Part shown: one piece after another, positions 16,853 to 25,192 of the stretch | Position numbering within the stretch: position 1 is the stretch's first letter | Layout of the letters: every line of letters starts with the position of its first letter | Source: Actinomycetota bacterium | Lineage (GTDB): Bacteria > Actinomycetota > Geothermincolia > Geothermincolales > RBG-13-55-18 | Direction: 5' to 3' | NCBI GenBank assembly: GCA_014360645.1 | Contig: JACIXD010000007.1 | Location: 122,873-186,872 of the forward strand | DNA length: 64,000 bases | The notes under the pieces: generated by a model | Told to the model about the DNA's origin: nothing | Seen by the model: only the letters and a program-made list of their open reading frames with translations | The model's database searches: none | Position numbers and translations under genes: made by a program

Positions 16853-16881
16853 GGAGGGGGAGGAGACTCCCCTCCCCCTCC
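16853..16881 (-). terminator. Strong hairpin terminator of the pilin gene
   Basis: An 11-bp perfect stem (16853-16863 with 16871-16881) around a seven-base loop. On the minus strand it is followed by TTGATTTTTG, so it fits an intrinsic terminator 13 bases after the pilin stop. As the neighbouring gene converges, it may act in both directions. Confidence 0.75.
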
Positions 16882-16893
16882 CGGATCAACAAA

Positions 16894-17241
16894 CTAGATG
16901 GTACCGTGATTTGAGCAGCTCGGGCTCGCCGGCGCAGTCCCGCTATGCCAATCGATACTATTGGGGTTGGATTCATAAACGGAGCCATTCTGCGGACACG
17001 TCGGGGTCTTCTCGATGTATGCAGGAACCAGATCTCCTATGGCCTGCGGATAATGCCCGTCGTTGCTGGCAGCATAGATGTTGGACGCGGACTTGATGGT
17101 TTTCATGTTGGACTGGCAAGTCCTCTTCTCCGCGCTGCCGCGAGCTGCCAGGAATACCGGCACTGCGATACCCACCAGGATACCGATGATGAGGATAACG
17201 ATCATCAACTCGATGAGGGTGAAGCCTTCCTGCCTGTGCAT
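16894..17241 (-). CDS. Type IV pilin-like (pseudopilin) protein
   Basis: A 115-residue prepilin. The short leader MHRQEG ends in glycine before F, followed by the hallmark FTLIELMIVILIIGILVGIA, the hydrophobic helix with the conserved glutamate at mature position 5. The remaining 80 residues are small and hydrophilic with three cysteines (TCQSN, TCPQN, SCSNH), possibly one disulfide. It should be processed by the prepilin peptidase encoded at 2696-3475 and assembled into a pilus or secretion filament. The ATG follows GGAGGTGAGAG. No assembly ATPase or platform protein gene is nearby, so this is an isolated filament subunit gene. Confidence 0.9.
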   Translation of the reverse strand: MHRQEGFTLIELMIVILIIGILVGIAVPVFLAARGSAEKRTCQSNMKTIKSASNIYAASNDGHYPQAIGDLVPAYIEKTPTCPQNGSVYESNPNSIDWHSGTAPASPSCSNHGTI

Positions 17242-17274
17242 TCTCTCACCTCCTTTCCTCTGGATATATAACAA

Positions 17275-17595
17275 ATGCCTCCCACCGAAACATCTCGTCT
17301 CTTAGCTCCCACCTCCCTCCTTCGTAGCCGCAGACTCGTATCTATATTTGATTTTCGGCATTTTCGCCTTAATACTTAACCATCTTCCCCGGGATTTAAA
17401 CCCCGTATCCCGCAGGGATGCCGCTCTCCCTACGCTATAATCGGTATCGACTCCCATGACAATAACTGCAGCGGACTCCGGGGAGCGGCCGGACGCGGCG
17501 GCGGACGGCGTTTCCGGGGAGGTAAAAGGTGAGGGGAGAGAGCGCAATCGGCGAAATCTCGCGCAGCTCCAGTGGCGGACGGCGGGAGGTAAAAG
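17275..17595. promoter_or_regulatory. Divergent promoter region with duplicated start-site sequence
   Basis: A 320-bp gap between the divergent pilin and DUF1786 genes. TATAAT at 17436-17441 is a good -10 for the plus strand, with no clear -35. The segment GCGGACGGCG, then GGGAGGTAAAAGGTG, occurs twice: at about 17500-17531 with a short insert, and at about 17573-17598, where it supplies the true ribosome binding site and GTG start. The upstream copy would start a peptide of about 32 codons. Confidence 0.5.
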
Positions 17596-18702
17596 GTGGA
17601 GGGCAGCGGAAGGATTCTGGCTGTTGATGTAGGGGCGGGGACGCAGGACATCCTGCTCTTCGACGCGGGGAGAAAGCTCGAGAACTGCGTGAAGCTGGTG
17701 CTCCCCAGCCCCGGCGCGCTCCTGGCGAAGCGGATAAGGGATATGGATGCCGGGGAGACGGCCGGGGGACTTTTCGTGACCGGACGCACGGTGGGGGGCG
17801 GGGCCTTTTCCCGCGCCCTCAAGGAGAGGCTCCGTGCGGGTACCAGGGTGATCATGTCCCGTGAGGCGGCCTTCTCCCTGCGCAACAACCTGGCCGACGT
17901 GGAGGCCATGGGGGTGGAGATAAGCGAGGAGCCGCCCCCGGGGTTCCGCGGCGCCGTCCTGTGCGCGGACGAGCTGGACCTCAGCCCCCTGCGAGAACTC
18001 CTCCTCTCCGTGGGGGAGTCCCTGGACGACCTCGACGCCGCCGCAGTGGCGGTGCAGGACCACGGGACCTACCGGCCCGGGGAGAGCAACCGCAAGACGC
18101 GCCTCGCCCACATGCGGAGCCGCCTGCGGGAGGACCCGGACCCCCTCTCACTCTCCTTCCCCGAGGGGGAGATACCGGAGGTCTTTCCTCGCATGAGGTC
18201 GGCCGCCGGTCGCTTGCGAGAACAGCTCTCCTGCGAGAATATCCTGGTCATGGACACCGCTCCTGCGGCGGTGGCGGGCTGCCTCGCGGACCGGCTGGTG
18301 GCGGAAACGGCCTCCGGGAACCTCCTGCTCATCAACGCGGGCAACGGCCACACCCTTGCCTGCCTGGTCTCTGGAGGAAAGGTGAAGGCGGTTCTGGAAC
18401 ACCATACCAAAAAGCTTGAGCCGCGTTCCTTCGCCGCCTACCTGGGGGCTTTCTGCGCGGGCGAGGCCGTGGACGACGACGAGTTCATGGCCTCCGGACA
18501 CGGTCTCTTCTACCTCCAGGACCCGCCGGGCTTGGAGAATATCGACCTCGTCGCGGTGACCGGCCCCAACCGCGAGCTCCTCGAGGGCACCGGCCTGGAG
18601 GTCTATTATCCCTCTCCGGGGGGTGACATGATGATGACCGGGCCCCTGGGCCTGGTGAGGGCGGCGCGATACCGCTTCGGGACCACGCAGAAAGTCCAAT
18701 GA
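17596..18702 (+). CDS. DUF1786 family protein (ASKHA-like)
   Basis: A 368-residue cytoplasmic protein matching DUF1786, a family often labelled pyruvate-formate-lyase-activating-like without proof. The N-terminus ILAVDVGAGTQDILLF has the form of the phosphate-1 loop of the actin/hexokinase/Hsp70 ATPase fold, and LLLINAGNGHTLACLVSGGK near residue 245 looks like the phosphate-2 region. A nucleotide-dependent activity is therefore plausible. The start is GTG, five bases after GGGAGGT. Both ends of the gene have partial copies nearby: the ribosome-binding/start segment upstream (about 17500-17531) and the last ~60 bases downstream (18781-18842). Confidence 0.75.
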   Translation: MEGSGRILAVDVGAGTQDILLFDAGRKLENCVKLVLPSPGALLAKRIRDMDAGETAGGLFVTGRTVGGGAFSRALKERLRAGTRVIMSREAAFSLRNNLADVEAMGVEISEEPPPGFRGAVLCADELDLSPLRELLLSVGESLDDLDAAAVAVQDHGTYRPGESNRKTRLAHMRSRLREDPDPLSLSFPEGEIPEVFPRMRSAAGRLREQLSCENILVMDTAPAAVAGCLADRLVAETASGNLLLINAGNGHTLACLVSGGKVKAVLEHHTKKLEPRSFAAYLGAFCAGEAVDDDEFMASGHGLFYLQDPPGLENIDLVAVTGPNRELLEGTGLEVYYPSPGGDMMMTGPLGLVRAARYRFGTTQKVQ

Positions 18703-18734
18703 AGAGCGAACCCTGTCCATGACCGGCCCCCGAA

Positions 18735-18842
18735 GCAAGAGGTATCTACGGTATCTCCTCCGGGCGGGACGGTGAGACGGGGTCCCTCGGACTGGTGAGG
18801 GCGGCGCGATACCGCTTCGGGACCACGCCGGAAACCCCGTGA
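18735..18842 (+). pseudogene. Remnant copy of the DUF1786 gene 3' end
   Basis: The 37 bases at 18792-18828 are identical to 18652-18688 in the DUF1786 gene (offset 140), and the flanking 60-70 bases upstream are recognisably related but diverged with small deletions. The copy keeps the reading frame for LVRAARYRFGTT and ends in its own TGA at 18840-18842. There is no start or upstream coding sequence, so it is a gene-end fragment left by duplication or recombination. Confidence 0.7.
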
Positions 18843-18884
18843 GCCGCACCGCTCACGCACTGAAGACAGGCGCCGTCGAAAGAC

Positions 18885-19826
18885 TTAAGCAGCAGGGCCG
18901 TTGCGGTATCTCCGCGGCATGCGAGGCGCCGTACCGCCCTGCGCCTCCTCCCATCCTACGCAGGCCAGACCGGCGAGGATCATGGCCGTGCCCAGCAGAA
19001 GCGCCGCGTTCACCTCCTCCCCCAGCAAGGCCCAGCCCCAGAAAAGCGCAATGGGGGCAACGAGGTAGATATAGAAGGAGGCCTGGGAGGCACCCAGGCC
19101 CTCGAGGCCTTTGGAGTAGAGTTGGTAACCCAGGACCGTGCATCCCAGGCTGAGGAAGGCGAGCCAGCCCCAGCCGGCGCGGGACAGGGAGGCCATCCCG
19201 GAGGAGAGATCGCGGGCGATGACGCCCAGGGGAAGCAGCGCCAGGGTACCGGCGAAGATGGCGTAGGAGGTGATGAAAAAAGCGCCGTGGGCCTCGGCCA
19301 ACGGCTTCAAGAGCACGGTGTACACCGCCCACGCCAGGGCGGCGAGGAGCACATAGAGTATGCCCTGCACCCTGCCTAACCCCAGCTCCTCGCCCGCGCC
19401 CAGTATGGTGACCACCGCGACTCCCCCCAGGGCCAGCGCTATCCCCGCCGCCTTCCACATGCCAAGGCTCTCGTGAAGGAGGAAGCGGGAGAGCAAGGCC
19501 GCGAAGACGGGAGTGATGTTGGCCACCAGCCCTGCGGTCCCCGCCGGCACCAGCGTCTCCCCGTAGGTCACGGCAAGGTGATAGCCGAGGACCGCAGCGA
19601 CCCCCGCCGCCGAGACGAGGAACCATTCCCCGCAGCTGAGAGCAGGCCGCCTCCTGCGGTAGAAAGCCACCACCGGGGCCAGGAAGAGCGCGGTGAGAAG
19701 GAAACGCGCCAAGTTCAGGGAGAGATAACCGAGCTCGTCCAGCAGGACCTTCATGGCTATGAAGGCCAGGCCCCATATCCAGCAAACCAGCAAAAGGTAG
19801 AGATGATAGCGCAGCTTACCTGCCAC
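18885..19826 (-). CDS. EamA/DMT family transporter
   Basis: A 313-residue membrane protein with ten predicted helices in two homologous halves, typical of the drug/metabolite transporter superfamily (EamA repeats), which usually exports metabolites. Marks include CWIWGLAFIAMKVLLDE at the start of repeat one, VTYGETLVPAGTAGLVANIT, and in repeat two SRAGWGWLAFLSLGCTVLGY followed by APIALFWGWALLGEEVNAA. The start is GTG 19826 behind AAGGGAGGGACCG. The substrate cannot be told. The gene lies between two duplication-rich intergenic regions. Confidence 0.88.
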   Translation of the reverse strand: MAGKLRYHLYLLLVCWIWGLAFIAMKVLLDELGYLSLNLARFLLTALFLAPVVAFYRRRRPALSCGEWFLVSAAGVAAVLGYHLAVTYGETLVPAGTAGLVANITPVFAALLSRFLLHESLGMWKAAGIALALGGVAVVTILGAGEELGLGRVQGILYVLLAALAWAVYTVLLKPLAEAHGAFFITSYAIFAGTLALLPLGVIARDLSSGMASLSRAGWGWLAFLSLGCTVLGYQLYSKGLEGLGASQASFYIYLVAPIALFWGWALLGEEVNAALLLGTAMILAGLACVGWEEAQGGTAPRMPRRYRNGPAA

Positions 19827-19868
19827 CGGTCCCTCCCTTCGGCCGTCCTTTTATGAATACTGAATCCT

Positions 19869-20252
19869 GCGCCAGGGGGTAGGTGGCGAAGACGGCCGCG
19901 CACAGGGCATGTCCCGGGACGCTCACGAGGCCATACCCCGCCTCGCCCCGCCCCGCTCCGCGAGCCGGTATCCCAGCTTGAGCGCCAGGGGGTAGGTGGC
20001 GAAGACGGCCGCGCACAGGGCATGTCCCGGGACGCTCACGAGGCCATACCCCGCCTCGCCCCGCCCCGCTCCGCGAGCCGGTATCCCAGCTTGAGCGCCA
20101 GGGGGTAGGTGGCGAAGACGGCCGCGCACAGGGCATGTCCCGGGACGCTCACGAGGCCATACCCCGCCTCGCCCCGCCCCGCTCCGCGAGCCGGTATCCC
20201 AGCTTGAGCGCCAGGGGGTAGGTGGCGAAGACGGCCGCGCACAGGGCATGTC
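19869..20252. repeat. Tandem array, 113-bp unit, about 3.4 copies
   Basis: Unit boundaries repeat at 19869, 19982, 20095 and 20208, an exact 113-bp period. The first three units look identical by eye. The fourth is partial and diverges after CATGTCCC, where it becomes unique coding sequence of the gene at 20149-20541. The unit carries the 3' end of that gene, including its TGA, so the array repeats a gene tail. Because 113 is not a multiple of three, readings cannot stay in one frame across units. The units are GC-rich (CCCCGCCTCGCCCCGCCCCG). Confidence 0.93.
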
Positions 20253-20541
20253 CCCTGGGGCTCACGTTTTCGTGGTCGAAGTGGAACACGCCGGAGTTGA
20301 TCATCCAGTCCCGGCCCGATTCGGCCCGGCACATCTCCCATATCCAGCGCGTCCATTCCAGGTTGAAATACAGGCTGATGCTGGTCACGTAGAAGACGCC
20401 GATGGTCGCCAGGTCGAGGAACTTCCTCACCTTCGCCCTCTTCTCCTCGTCGCGCACCAGCCTCTCGGTGCCCCGGGCATAGAGATAGCCCAGGGAGACC
20501 AACCAGGGCGGGTCGATCAGAAAACTGTCGTAGGGCAGCAT
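20149..20541 (-). CDS. Hypothetical protein ending in the 113-bp tandem repeat
   Basis: A 130-residue protein that I do not recognise. ATG 20541 follows GAAGGAGGGGGAG. The sequence has two modest hydrophobic stretches (FLDLATIGVFYVTSISLYF near residue 42 and ALCAAVFATYPLALKLGY near residue 100) that could be membrane helices, with a tryptophan-rich link between them (LEWTRWIWEM). The last 34 codons and the stop lie inside the first unit of the 113-bp array, so the natural C-terminus is uncertain. The original gene may have ended as in the distal unit, where the reading continues past CTGGCGC into unique sequence. Confidence 0.6.
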   Translation of the reverse strand: MLPYDSFLIDPPWLVSLGYLYARGTERLVRDEEKRAKVRKFLDLATIGVFYVTSISLYFNLEWTRWIWEMCRAESGRDWMINSGVFHFDHENVSPRGHALCAAVFATYPLALKLGYRLAERGGARRGMAS

Positions 20542-20796
20542 CTCCCCCTCCTTCTTCGCTTCGGCCGACGTCTCGCTCCTCTACCGGAGCCACTGTCCCT
20601 CCCAACGCGCGGGGCAACGGAGCGCCTGGCCGCCCGGTCACGGCTCCAGGACGAATGCACCGGCGCCCTGCTCCATTATATGCCACAGGGGGAGCCGGCG
20701 CTTCCTCCACCTCGCAACCCCGGCGGCCGCGCGGTTCCCCCGGCGAGCTAATGCCCACAGGCGGGCTTTTAGGGTAGACTGTCAGGGGGTGATGAC

Positions 20797-21204
20797 ATGG
20801 AGGCTCACCTTTTGCTCTGCGATGCCGCCGAGGTGGTGGGTGACCGGGTGTTCGTGCTGGGCGGCGGATGGATCGGGCGCAGCCGCCGCATGCCCGACAT
20901 GGCCGTGGTGGTGCTGCTGGACGTGCCGTGGGACCAGGCGAACCGCCGCCACGATATGGAGCTCGTGCTCCTTGATGAGGACGGCAACGCCATCAGCGCC
21001 GGCGACCCCCCGCGCGAGGTGCGGGTGCAGGGGAGCTTCGAGGTGGGAAGGCCCGCGGGGCACCCGGCGGGCATGCCCCTTCGCTTCCTGCAGGCCGTCA
21101 ACTTCCACCGCCTTCCCCTGGAGCCCTCGCGCCGCTACAGTTGGGACCTGCGGTTGAACGGCGAGCCGGCGGCCAGGTCGTCGTTCTTCACCTTCCGGGA
21201 CTGA
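20797..21204 (+). CDS. Hypothetical protein, possibly DUF6941-like
   Basis: A 135-residue soluble protein. The opening MEAHLLLCDAAEVVGDRVFVLGGGW and the later pair VLLDVPWDQANRRHDMELVL and VNFHRLPLEPSRRYSWDLRL suggest a compact beta-sandwich, similar to what I recall for the DUF6941 family of actinobacterial hypotheticals; that match is from memory. There are no membrane segments or catalytic motifs. ATG follows GGGGGTGATGAC. It stands alone between a divergent upstream gene and the permease gene 213 bp downstream. Function unknown. Confidence 0.65.
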   Translation: MEAHLLLCDAAEVVGDRVFVLGGGWIGRSRRMPDMAVVVLLDVPWDQANRRHDMELVLLDEDGNAISAGDPPREVRVQGSFEVGRPAGHPAGMPLRFLQAVNFHRLPLEPSRRYSWDLRLNGEPAARSSFFTFRD

Positions 21205-21417
21205 CCCCGCGCTTCCGGGGCCGTCGCCGTCCACGTCCCGGAATATCCGCCCTCGCGTCGGTCTCCCGAAGGCGAACCGGCCGCAGCCTCCGCCCTTCGT
21301 GACCTGACCTCATACCGCAACCGGCCGTCATGGTACATAATGTTCCTTAGCCCGAGGCGAGACGCCGCAAGCCGGGGAGGCAAGGACGGCCGCCTTTGTA
21401 GAGAGATGTGGTGCGGG

Positions 21418-23784
21418 ATGAAGATGCTGCGGAAAAAACTGTGGCGCGAGATCATGCAGTCGAAGTTCCGCTTCTTCGCCGTGGCCTCGGTGGTGGCCAT
21501 CGGCATCATCCTATACACCGCTTCCTACATGTCCTACCTCAACCTGTCCAAGTCCTACGAGTACACCTACGAGAGACTGAACTTCGAGGACCTGCTGGTG
21601 CGCGTGGAGCGGGCACCGGAACGCGCGGCGGAGCGCCTGCGCGAGCTGCCCAACTTGGACCTGGTGACGCCCCGCATCAGCGACCCCATGGGCATGGAGC
21701 TGGCGGACGGGACGCGCATCACGGGACAGGTCATCGGCATCCCCACCCAGGGGACCTACGTCAACACCCTTCATCTGCGCAAGGGCCACGGGCTCAGCGG
21801 ACAGGAACGGGAGCTCACCTGCCTGGTGGAAAACCATTTCGCCGATTTCAACCGCCTCGAGGAGGGAGACGTCATCTATGCCGTGAAGAACGGGGAGCGT
21901 ATGCCGGTGAGGGTGGCGGGGGTGGTCTCCAGCCCGGAGTACATGGTGGTCTTCCGCAACCGGCAGTTCCCCATGACCTCGGCTACCGTGTACGGCGTCT
22001 TCTATTTCAACATGGAGCAGGCCAGGTTCCTCACCGGATTCGCGTCCAGTTCCTACAACGAGTTCGCCATGACCCTCAAGGACTACGCCCTGCTGAAGAC
22101 CACGGAGGAACAGGTTAGGGCCGTATTGAAGCCCTACGGCATTGAGGAGGTCACCACGCGGGACAACCAGATCTCGAAGATGCTCCTGGAGATGGACGTG
22201 CGCCAGTTCCACGACTTCGCCATCTTCTTCCCCATCCTATTCTTCACCATCGCCGCCTTCAGCATTTACATGATCCTCTCGCGCATGGTGCGCACCCAGC
22301 GGCCCACCATTGGGCTCATGCGCGCTCTGGGATACTCCGCGCGCTCCGTGCTCCTGCACTACATGTCCTTCGCCGTCATCGTGGGACTGGTGGGGGTGGC
22401 CCTGGGGAGCGTGCTGGGGTGGGCGGTCACGGGCATCGTGTCCAAGGTCTACTCCAGCACCATGAAGATACCCTTCGTGAGGTTCGGGACTTACCCTTTT
22501 GTCTTCCTGTACGGCTTCCTCCTGGCCATGCTCTTCTGCGTGCTGGCGGGCCTGGTGCCCGCCCGGCGCTCCGCGGCGGTGCAGCCCACCGAGGCCCTGC
22601 GGGGGGCCATAGACGTGACCAGCTACGCAAAGGTCTCCTGGGTGGAGCGGCTGCTGCCCCGCATCTCTCGCCTGCCCGTCTTCTGGAGGCTGCCCCTGCG
22701 CAACATCTTCCGCAACCGCAGGCGCACCGCCTTCACGGTCATCGGCATCGTATTCTCCATCGTCCTCATCATGCTCAATCTGGGACTCAACGACACCGTC
22801 AACGCCAACATGGACCGCGCCTTTAACCACCTCTTCACCTTCGACATCGCCGTGCTCTTTCTGGAGCCCCAGACGCGCGTGACCCAGAGGAAGATAGAGA
22901 ACATCGAGGGCGTGACCAGGGTGGAGCCCACGGTGGGCTATCCCTGCACCATCAGAAACGGAGAAAAGGACGTGGAGAGCATCATCATGGGCGCCCTCGC
23001 GGATACGGTGATGCGCGGTTTCCTGGACGAGCGCAACCGCTCCGTGAAGTTAAGCCCCAACCACTGCCTGATAAGCCGGAACTACCGCGATGAGCTGGGG
23101 ATCGCGGAGGGCGACACCATCACCGTCACCTCTTCCCGGCGCTCGCGCTCCTTCGTCGTCTCCGACTTCATCATGGAGCCCATGGGGTCCTTCGTCTACG
23201 TGCCGGTGGAGGAGGCCAGGGAGCTCCTGGGATACGGAACCAGGTCCTCCGCCTTCTACATCAAGGTGGATCCAGGATACTACCAGGAGGTAAGGGAACG
23301 GCTCTACGCCATGCCCGAGGTGCTGACCATGGTGGACCTCTCGCAGATCAAGAAGGAGATCGATTCCTACATGGCCCTGCTCTATATCGTCATTGCGGTG
23401 ATGCTCATCTTCGGCCTCATCATGGCCTCCTCGCTGGTCTTCAACACCTCCACCATCAACATCATGGAGCGGGAACAGGAGGTGGCGACCATGCTCACCC
23501 TGGGGGTGCCGCAGTGGAAGGCGTCTCTCTCCCTCACGCTGGAGAACGTGATCATGGGGCTGCTGGGCTTGGTGCCCGGCTACATCGCCGCCCGCATCGT
23601 CATGGCCCAGGCCATGAAGCTCTACGAGAGCGACCTCTTCGCCTTCACCCCGGCCATCTCGGTATGGACCCTGGTCATCACCGGCGTGCTGGTCATCGCC
23701 CTCATGGTGCTCTCGGAATTCCCCTCGCTGCGCCATATCCGCAACCTGGACCTGGCGCAATCCCTCAAGCGCCGTTCCATCTAG
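21418..23784 (+). CDS. FtsX-type ABC transporter permease, no ATPase nearby
   Basis: A membrane protein of about 788 residues with the double-FtsX plan of MacB/LolC-like permeases: one N-terminal helix (FRFFAVASVVAIGIILYTAS), a large extracytoplasmic domain, three helices including PTIGLMRALGYSARSVLLHY, a second N-terminal-like helix (RRTAFTVIGIVFSIVLIMLN) with another extracytoplasmic domain, and three final helices (EREQEVATMLTLGVPQWKA). Such permeases work with a separate ATP-binding subunit in lipoprotein, peptide or lipid handling or in cell-wall signalling. No ATPase gene lies on either side here, which is unusual. The start is uncertain (ATG 21406, 21418 or upstream 21340). Confidence 0.88.
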   Translation: MKMLRKKLWREIMQSKFRFFAVASVVAIGIILYTASYMSYLNLSKSYEYTYERLNFEDLLVRVERAPERAAERLRELPNLDLVTPRISDPMGMELADGTRITGQVIGIPTQGTYVNTLHLRKGHGLSGQERELTCLVENHFADFNRLEEGDVIYAVKNGERMPVRVAGVVSSPEYMVVFRNRQFPMTSATVYGVFYFNMEQARFLTGFASSSYNEFAMTLKDYALLKTTEEQVRAVLKPYGIEEVTTRDNQISKMLLEMDVRQFHDFAIFFPILFFTIAAFSIYMILSRMVRTQRPTIGLMRALGYSARSVLLHYMSFAVIVGLVGVALGSVLGWAVTGIVSKVYSSTMKIPFVRFGTYPFVFLYGFLLAMLFCVLAGLVPARRSAAVQPTEALRGAIDVTSYAKVSWVERLLPRISRLPVFWRLPLRNIFRNRRRTAFTVIGIVFSIVLIMLNLGLNDTVNANMDRAFNHLFTFDIAVLFLEPQTRVTQRKIENIEGVTRVEPTVGYPCTIRNGEKDVESIIMGALADTVMRGFLDERNRSVKLSPNHCLISRNYRDELGIAEGDTITVTSSRRSRSFVVSDFIMEPMGSFVYVPVEEARELLGYGTRSSAFYIKVDPGYYQEVRERLYAMPEVLTMVDLSQIKKEIDSYMALLYIVIAVMLIFGLIMASSLVFNTSTINIMEREQEVATMLTLGVPQWKASLSLTLENVIMGLLGLVPGYIAARIVMAQAMKLYESDLFAFTPAISVWTLVITGVLVIALMVLSEFPSLRHIRNLDLAQSLKRRSI

Positions 23785-24038
23785 GCCGGCATCCGAACGG
23801 AGACCTCTCACCCTTTGAGCGGCTGTCAGGATGGCGATTCGGCCCAAAGCTCACGCCCGGCAAGCTGTTTCGCCGATCGGTATGGACAGGCAGCCCGTCA
23901 TAAGGCTTCCTGGAAATCTATGGAAAGGGCATCGCGGAATAAGGCCGGCCGTACGGGGGAACAGCCTTGTCGCCGAGGCTCCGCATGTTGCCCTCCGAAT
24001 GAGCGGTGAAGCCGGGCCGGTGCTGTGTGAGCGGACCG

Positions 24039-24431
24039 TCATTCCGACTCTTCGCCGGCGGTTTCGATGCGGTAGCACTCCGCGCAATAGACGAAACCGC
24101 CGTGCAGGCCTTCGACCACGCCCACGAAGAGCCACTCGTCGACCTCGAAGTAGTGCCCGCATGCGGTGCACAGCGAACCCGCCTTGACCTCGAACCCCAT
24201 GCGTCGCTCGTCCAGGCCGGGTTCCTCCACCGCCAGCGCCGGCTCCAGGCTCAACACCCCCTTGGGGAGGTCGTTCGCGTCCGGACGGCAGCCCTGGCAG
24301 TACAGGTATTCCCTGATCTCGTCGACCTCCACTGCGAGCGCGTACACCTTTTCCCCGCCCTTGAGGCGCCTTCCGCAGCCCTCGCACACGCCCCCGCCGC
24401 TGACCAGCCTGCCGCTTATGAATTCCCTCAA
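24039..24431 (-). CDS. Zinc-ribbon hypothetical protein
   Basis: A small protein with two pairs of CxxC knuckles: CEGCG with CQGC about 32 residues later, and CTACG with CAEC about 29 residues later. These should bind two structural zinc ions. The first knuckle lies in a GGGVCEGCGRRLKGGEKVYAL context like LIM/treble-clef domains. I chose TTG 24431 because AGGAGGAAAG precedes it. An in-frame ATG at 24458 would add nine residues but has no ribosome binding site. There is no membrane segment. The partner, whether nucleic acid or protein, is unknown. Confidence 0.7.
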   Translation of the reverse strand: MREFISGRLVSGGGVCEGCGRRLKGGEKVYALAVEVDEIREYLYCQGCRPDANDLPKGVLSLEPALAVEEPGLDERRMGFEVKAGSLCTACGHYFEVDEWLFVGVVEGLHGGFVYCAECYRIETAGEESE

Positions 24432-24458
24432 GCCGACTTTCCTCCTCGCAAGGGCCAT

Positions 24459-24826
24459 GCGTCCATCATCACCATTTTACCCCCTGCTTCAAGCTCCCCA
24501 GGCAGGGAGGTCCCGCGCTCTCCGACATCATCGGCAGTCATGTCCACGGGGATGGGGGCTGGGAACAGAGCCCGCGGTGAAGGGCATCGACGGGGGCGGC
24601 GGCGAGGGGATGAGCGGTCGGAGGCAGGCATCCGGTCGACGCCCGTTACGCGACCCCGAGAAAGCGGACCGGGACCGCGTTCTCCGGCGTTGCGGCAACC
24701 CCGTAACCGCGCCTTCCTCACCCGCCGATCCACGGGGAAATTTTCCTCCGGAAACATGAACGGGGGTCGAGACGACCTCCCGACCGCATCCCCCTCACTT
24801 CTTCCCCTTTTCCGCGCACCATGTTG
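24459..24826. other. Intergenic stretch without a gene
   Basis: About 370 GC-rich bases between divergent genes. Open readings here are arginine/proline-rich and lack ribosome binding sites. The right end carries the promoter of the bS22-like gene. Confidence 0.45.
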
Positions 24827-24832
24827 TATAAT
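24827..24832 (+). promoter_or_regulatory. -10 box TATAAT of the bS22-like gene
   Basis: A perfect TATAAT ends 44 bases before the TTG start of the bS22-like gene in otherwise GC-rich DNA. No clear -35 is seen at 17 bases; TTCCCC at 24802-24807 is a weak candidate at 19. Transcription would start near 24839, giving a leader of about 38 bases that contains the GAGGTGATG ribosome binding site. Confidence 0.55.
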
Positions 24833-24876
24833 GTTTAAGAATTGCTCCAGCAAAGCGAGCCAAGAGGTGATGATAA

Positions 24877-24972
24877 TTGAGTTCGGTGGTGAAGAAGCGC
24901 CGCAAGAAGATGCGCAAGAAGAAGCACAAGAAGCTGCTCAAGCGCACCCGCTGGCAGAGAAGGAACAAGTAG
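24877..24972 (+). CDS. bS22 / AURKAIP1-COX24-type ribosomal peptide, 31 residues
   Basis: A 31-residue, extremely basic peptide reading MSSVVKKRRKKMRKKKHKKL, then LKRTRWQRRNK. This is the pattern of the AURKAIP1/COX24 domain and of mycobacterial bS22, a tiny protein bound to the ribosome near the decoding region. Relatives share V-V-K-K-R-R, the KKKH block and the closing RTR-x-QRR. The start is TTG, six bases after GAGGTGAT, with TATAAT further upstream. It is too short for most ORF callers and begins with a rare start codon, so it is easily missed. It supports an actinobacterial origin. Confidence 0.85.
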   Translation: MSSVVKKRRKKMRKKKHKKLLKRTRWQRRNK

Positions 24973-25192
24973 CGGACATCACGAACGTCCCGTTCCTCTC
25001 TCCGATCATCTCGTGAAACCGCCCTGCAGGCGCAAGAGCGAGAGATTATTTCGCTTCCCGCCTTCCGACGCCCCACCACGCTCCGCTTTCCCGCAAGCAC
25101 CTTTGTCGGGGCAACGGGATTCAGGTATGCTCCCCGTAATCCGATGCATGCATAGGGAAAAGGAAGGGTCTTTCGATGTAAACGGACGGGTC

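Noticed and set aside
19869..20252. CRISPR-like array
   Set aside because: Units are contiguous 113-bp copies without unique spacers and contain coding sequence.
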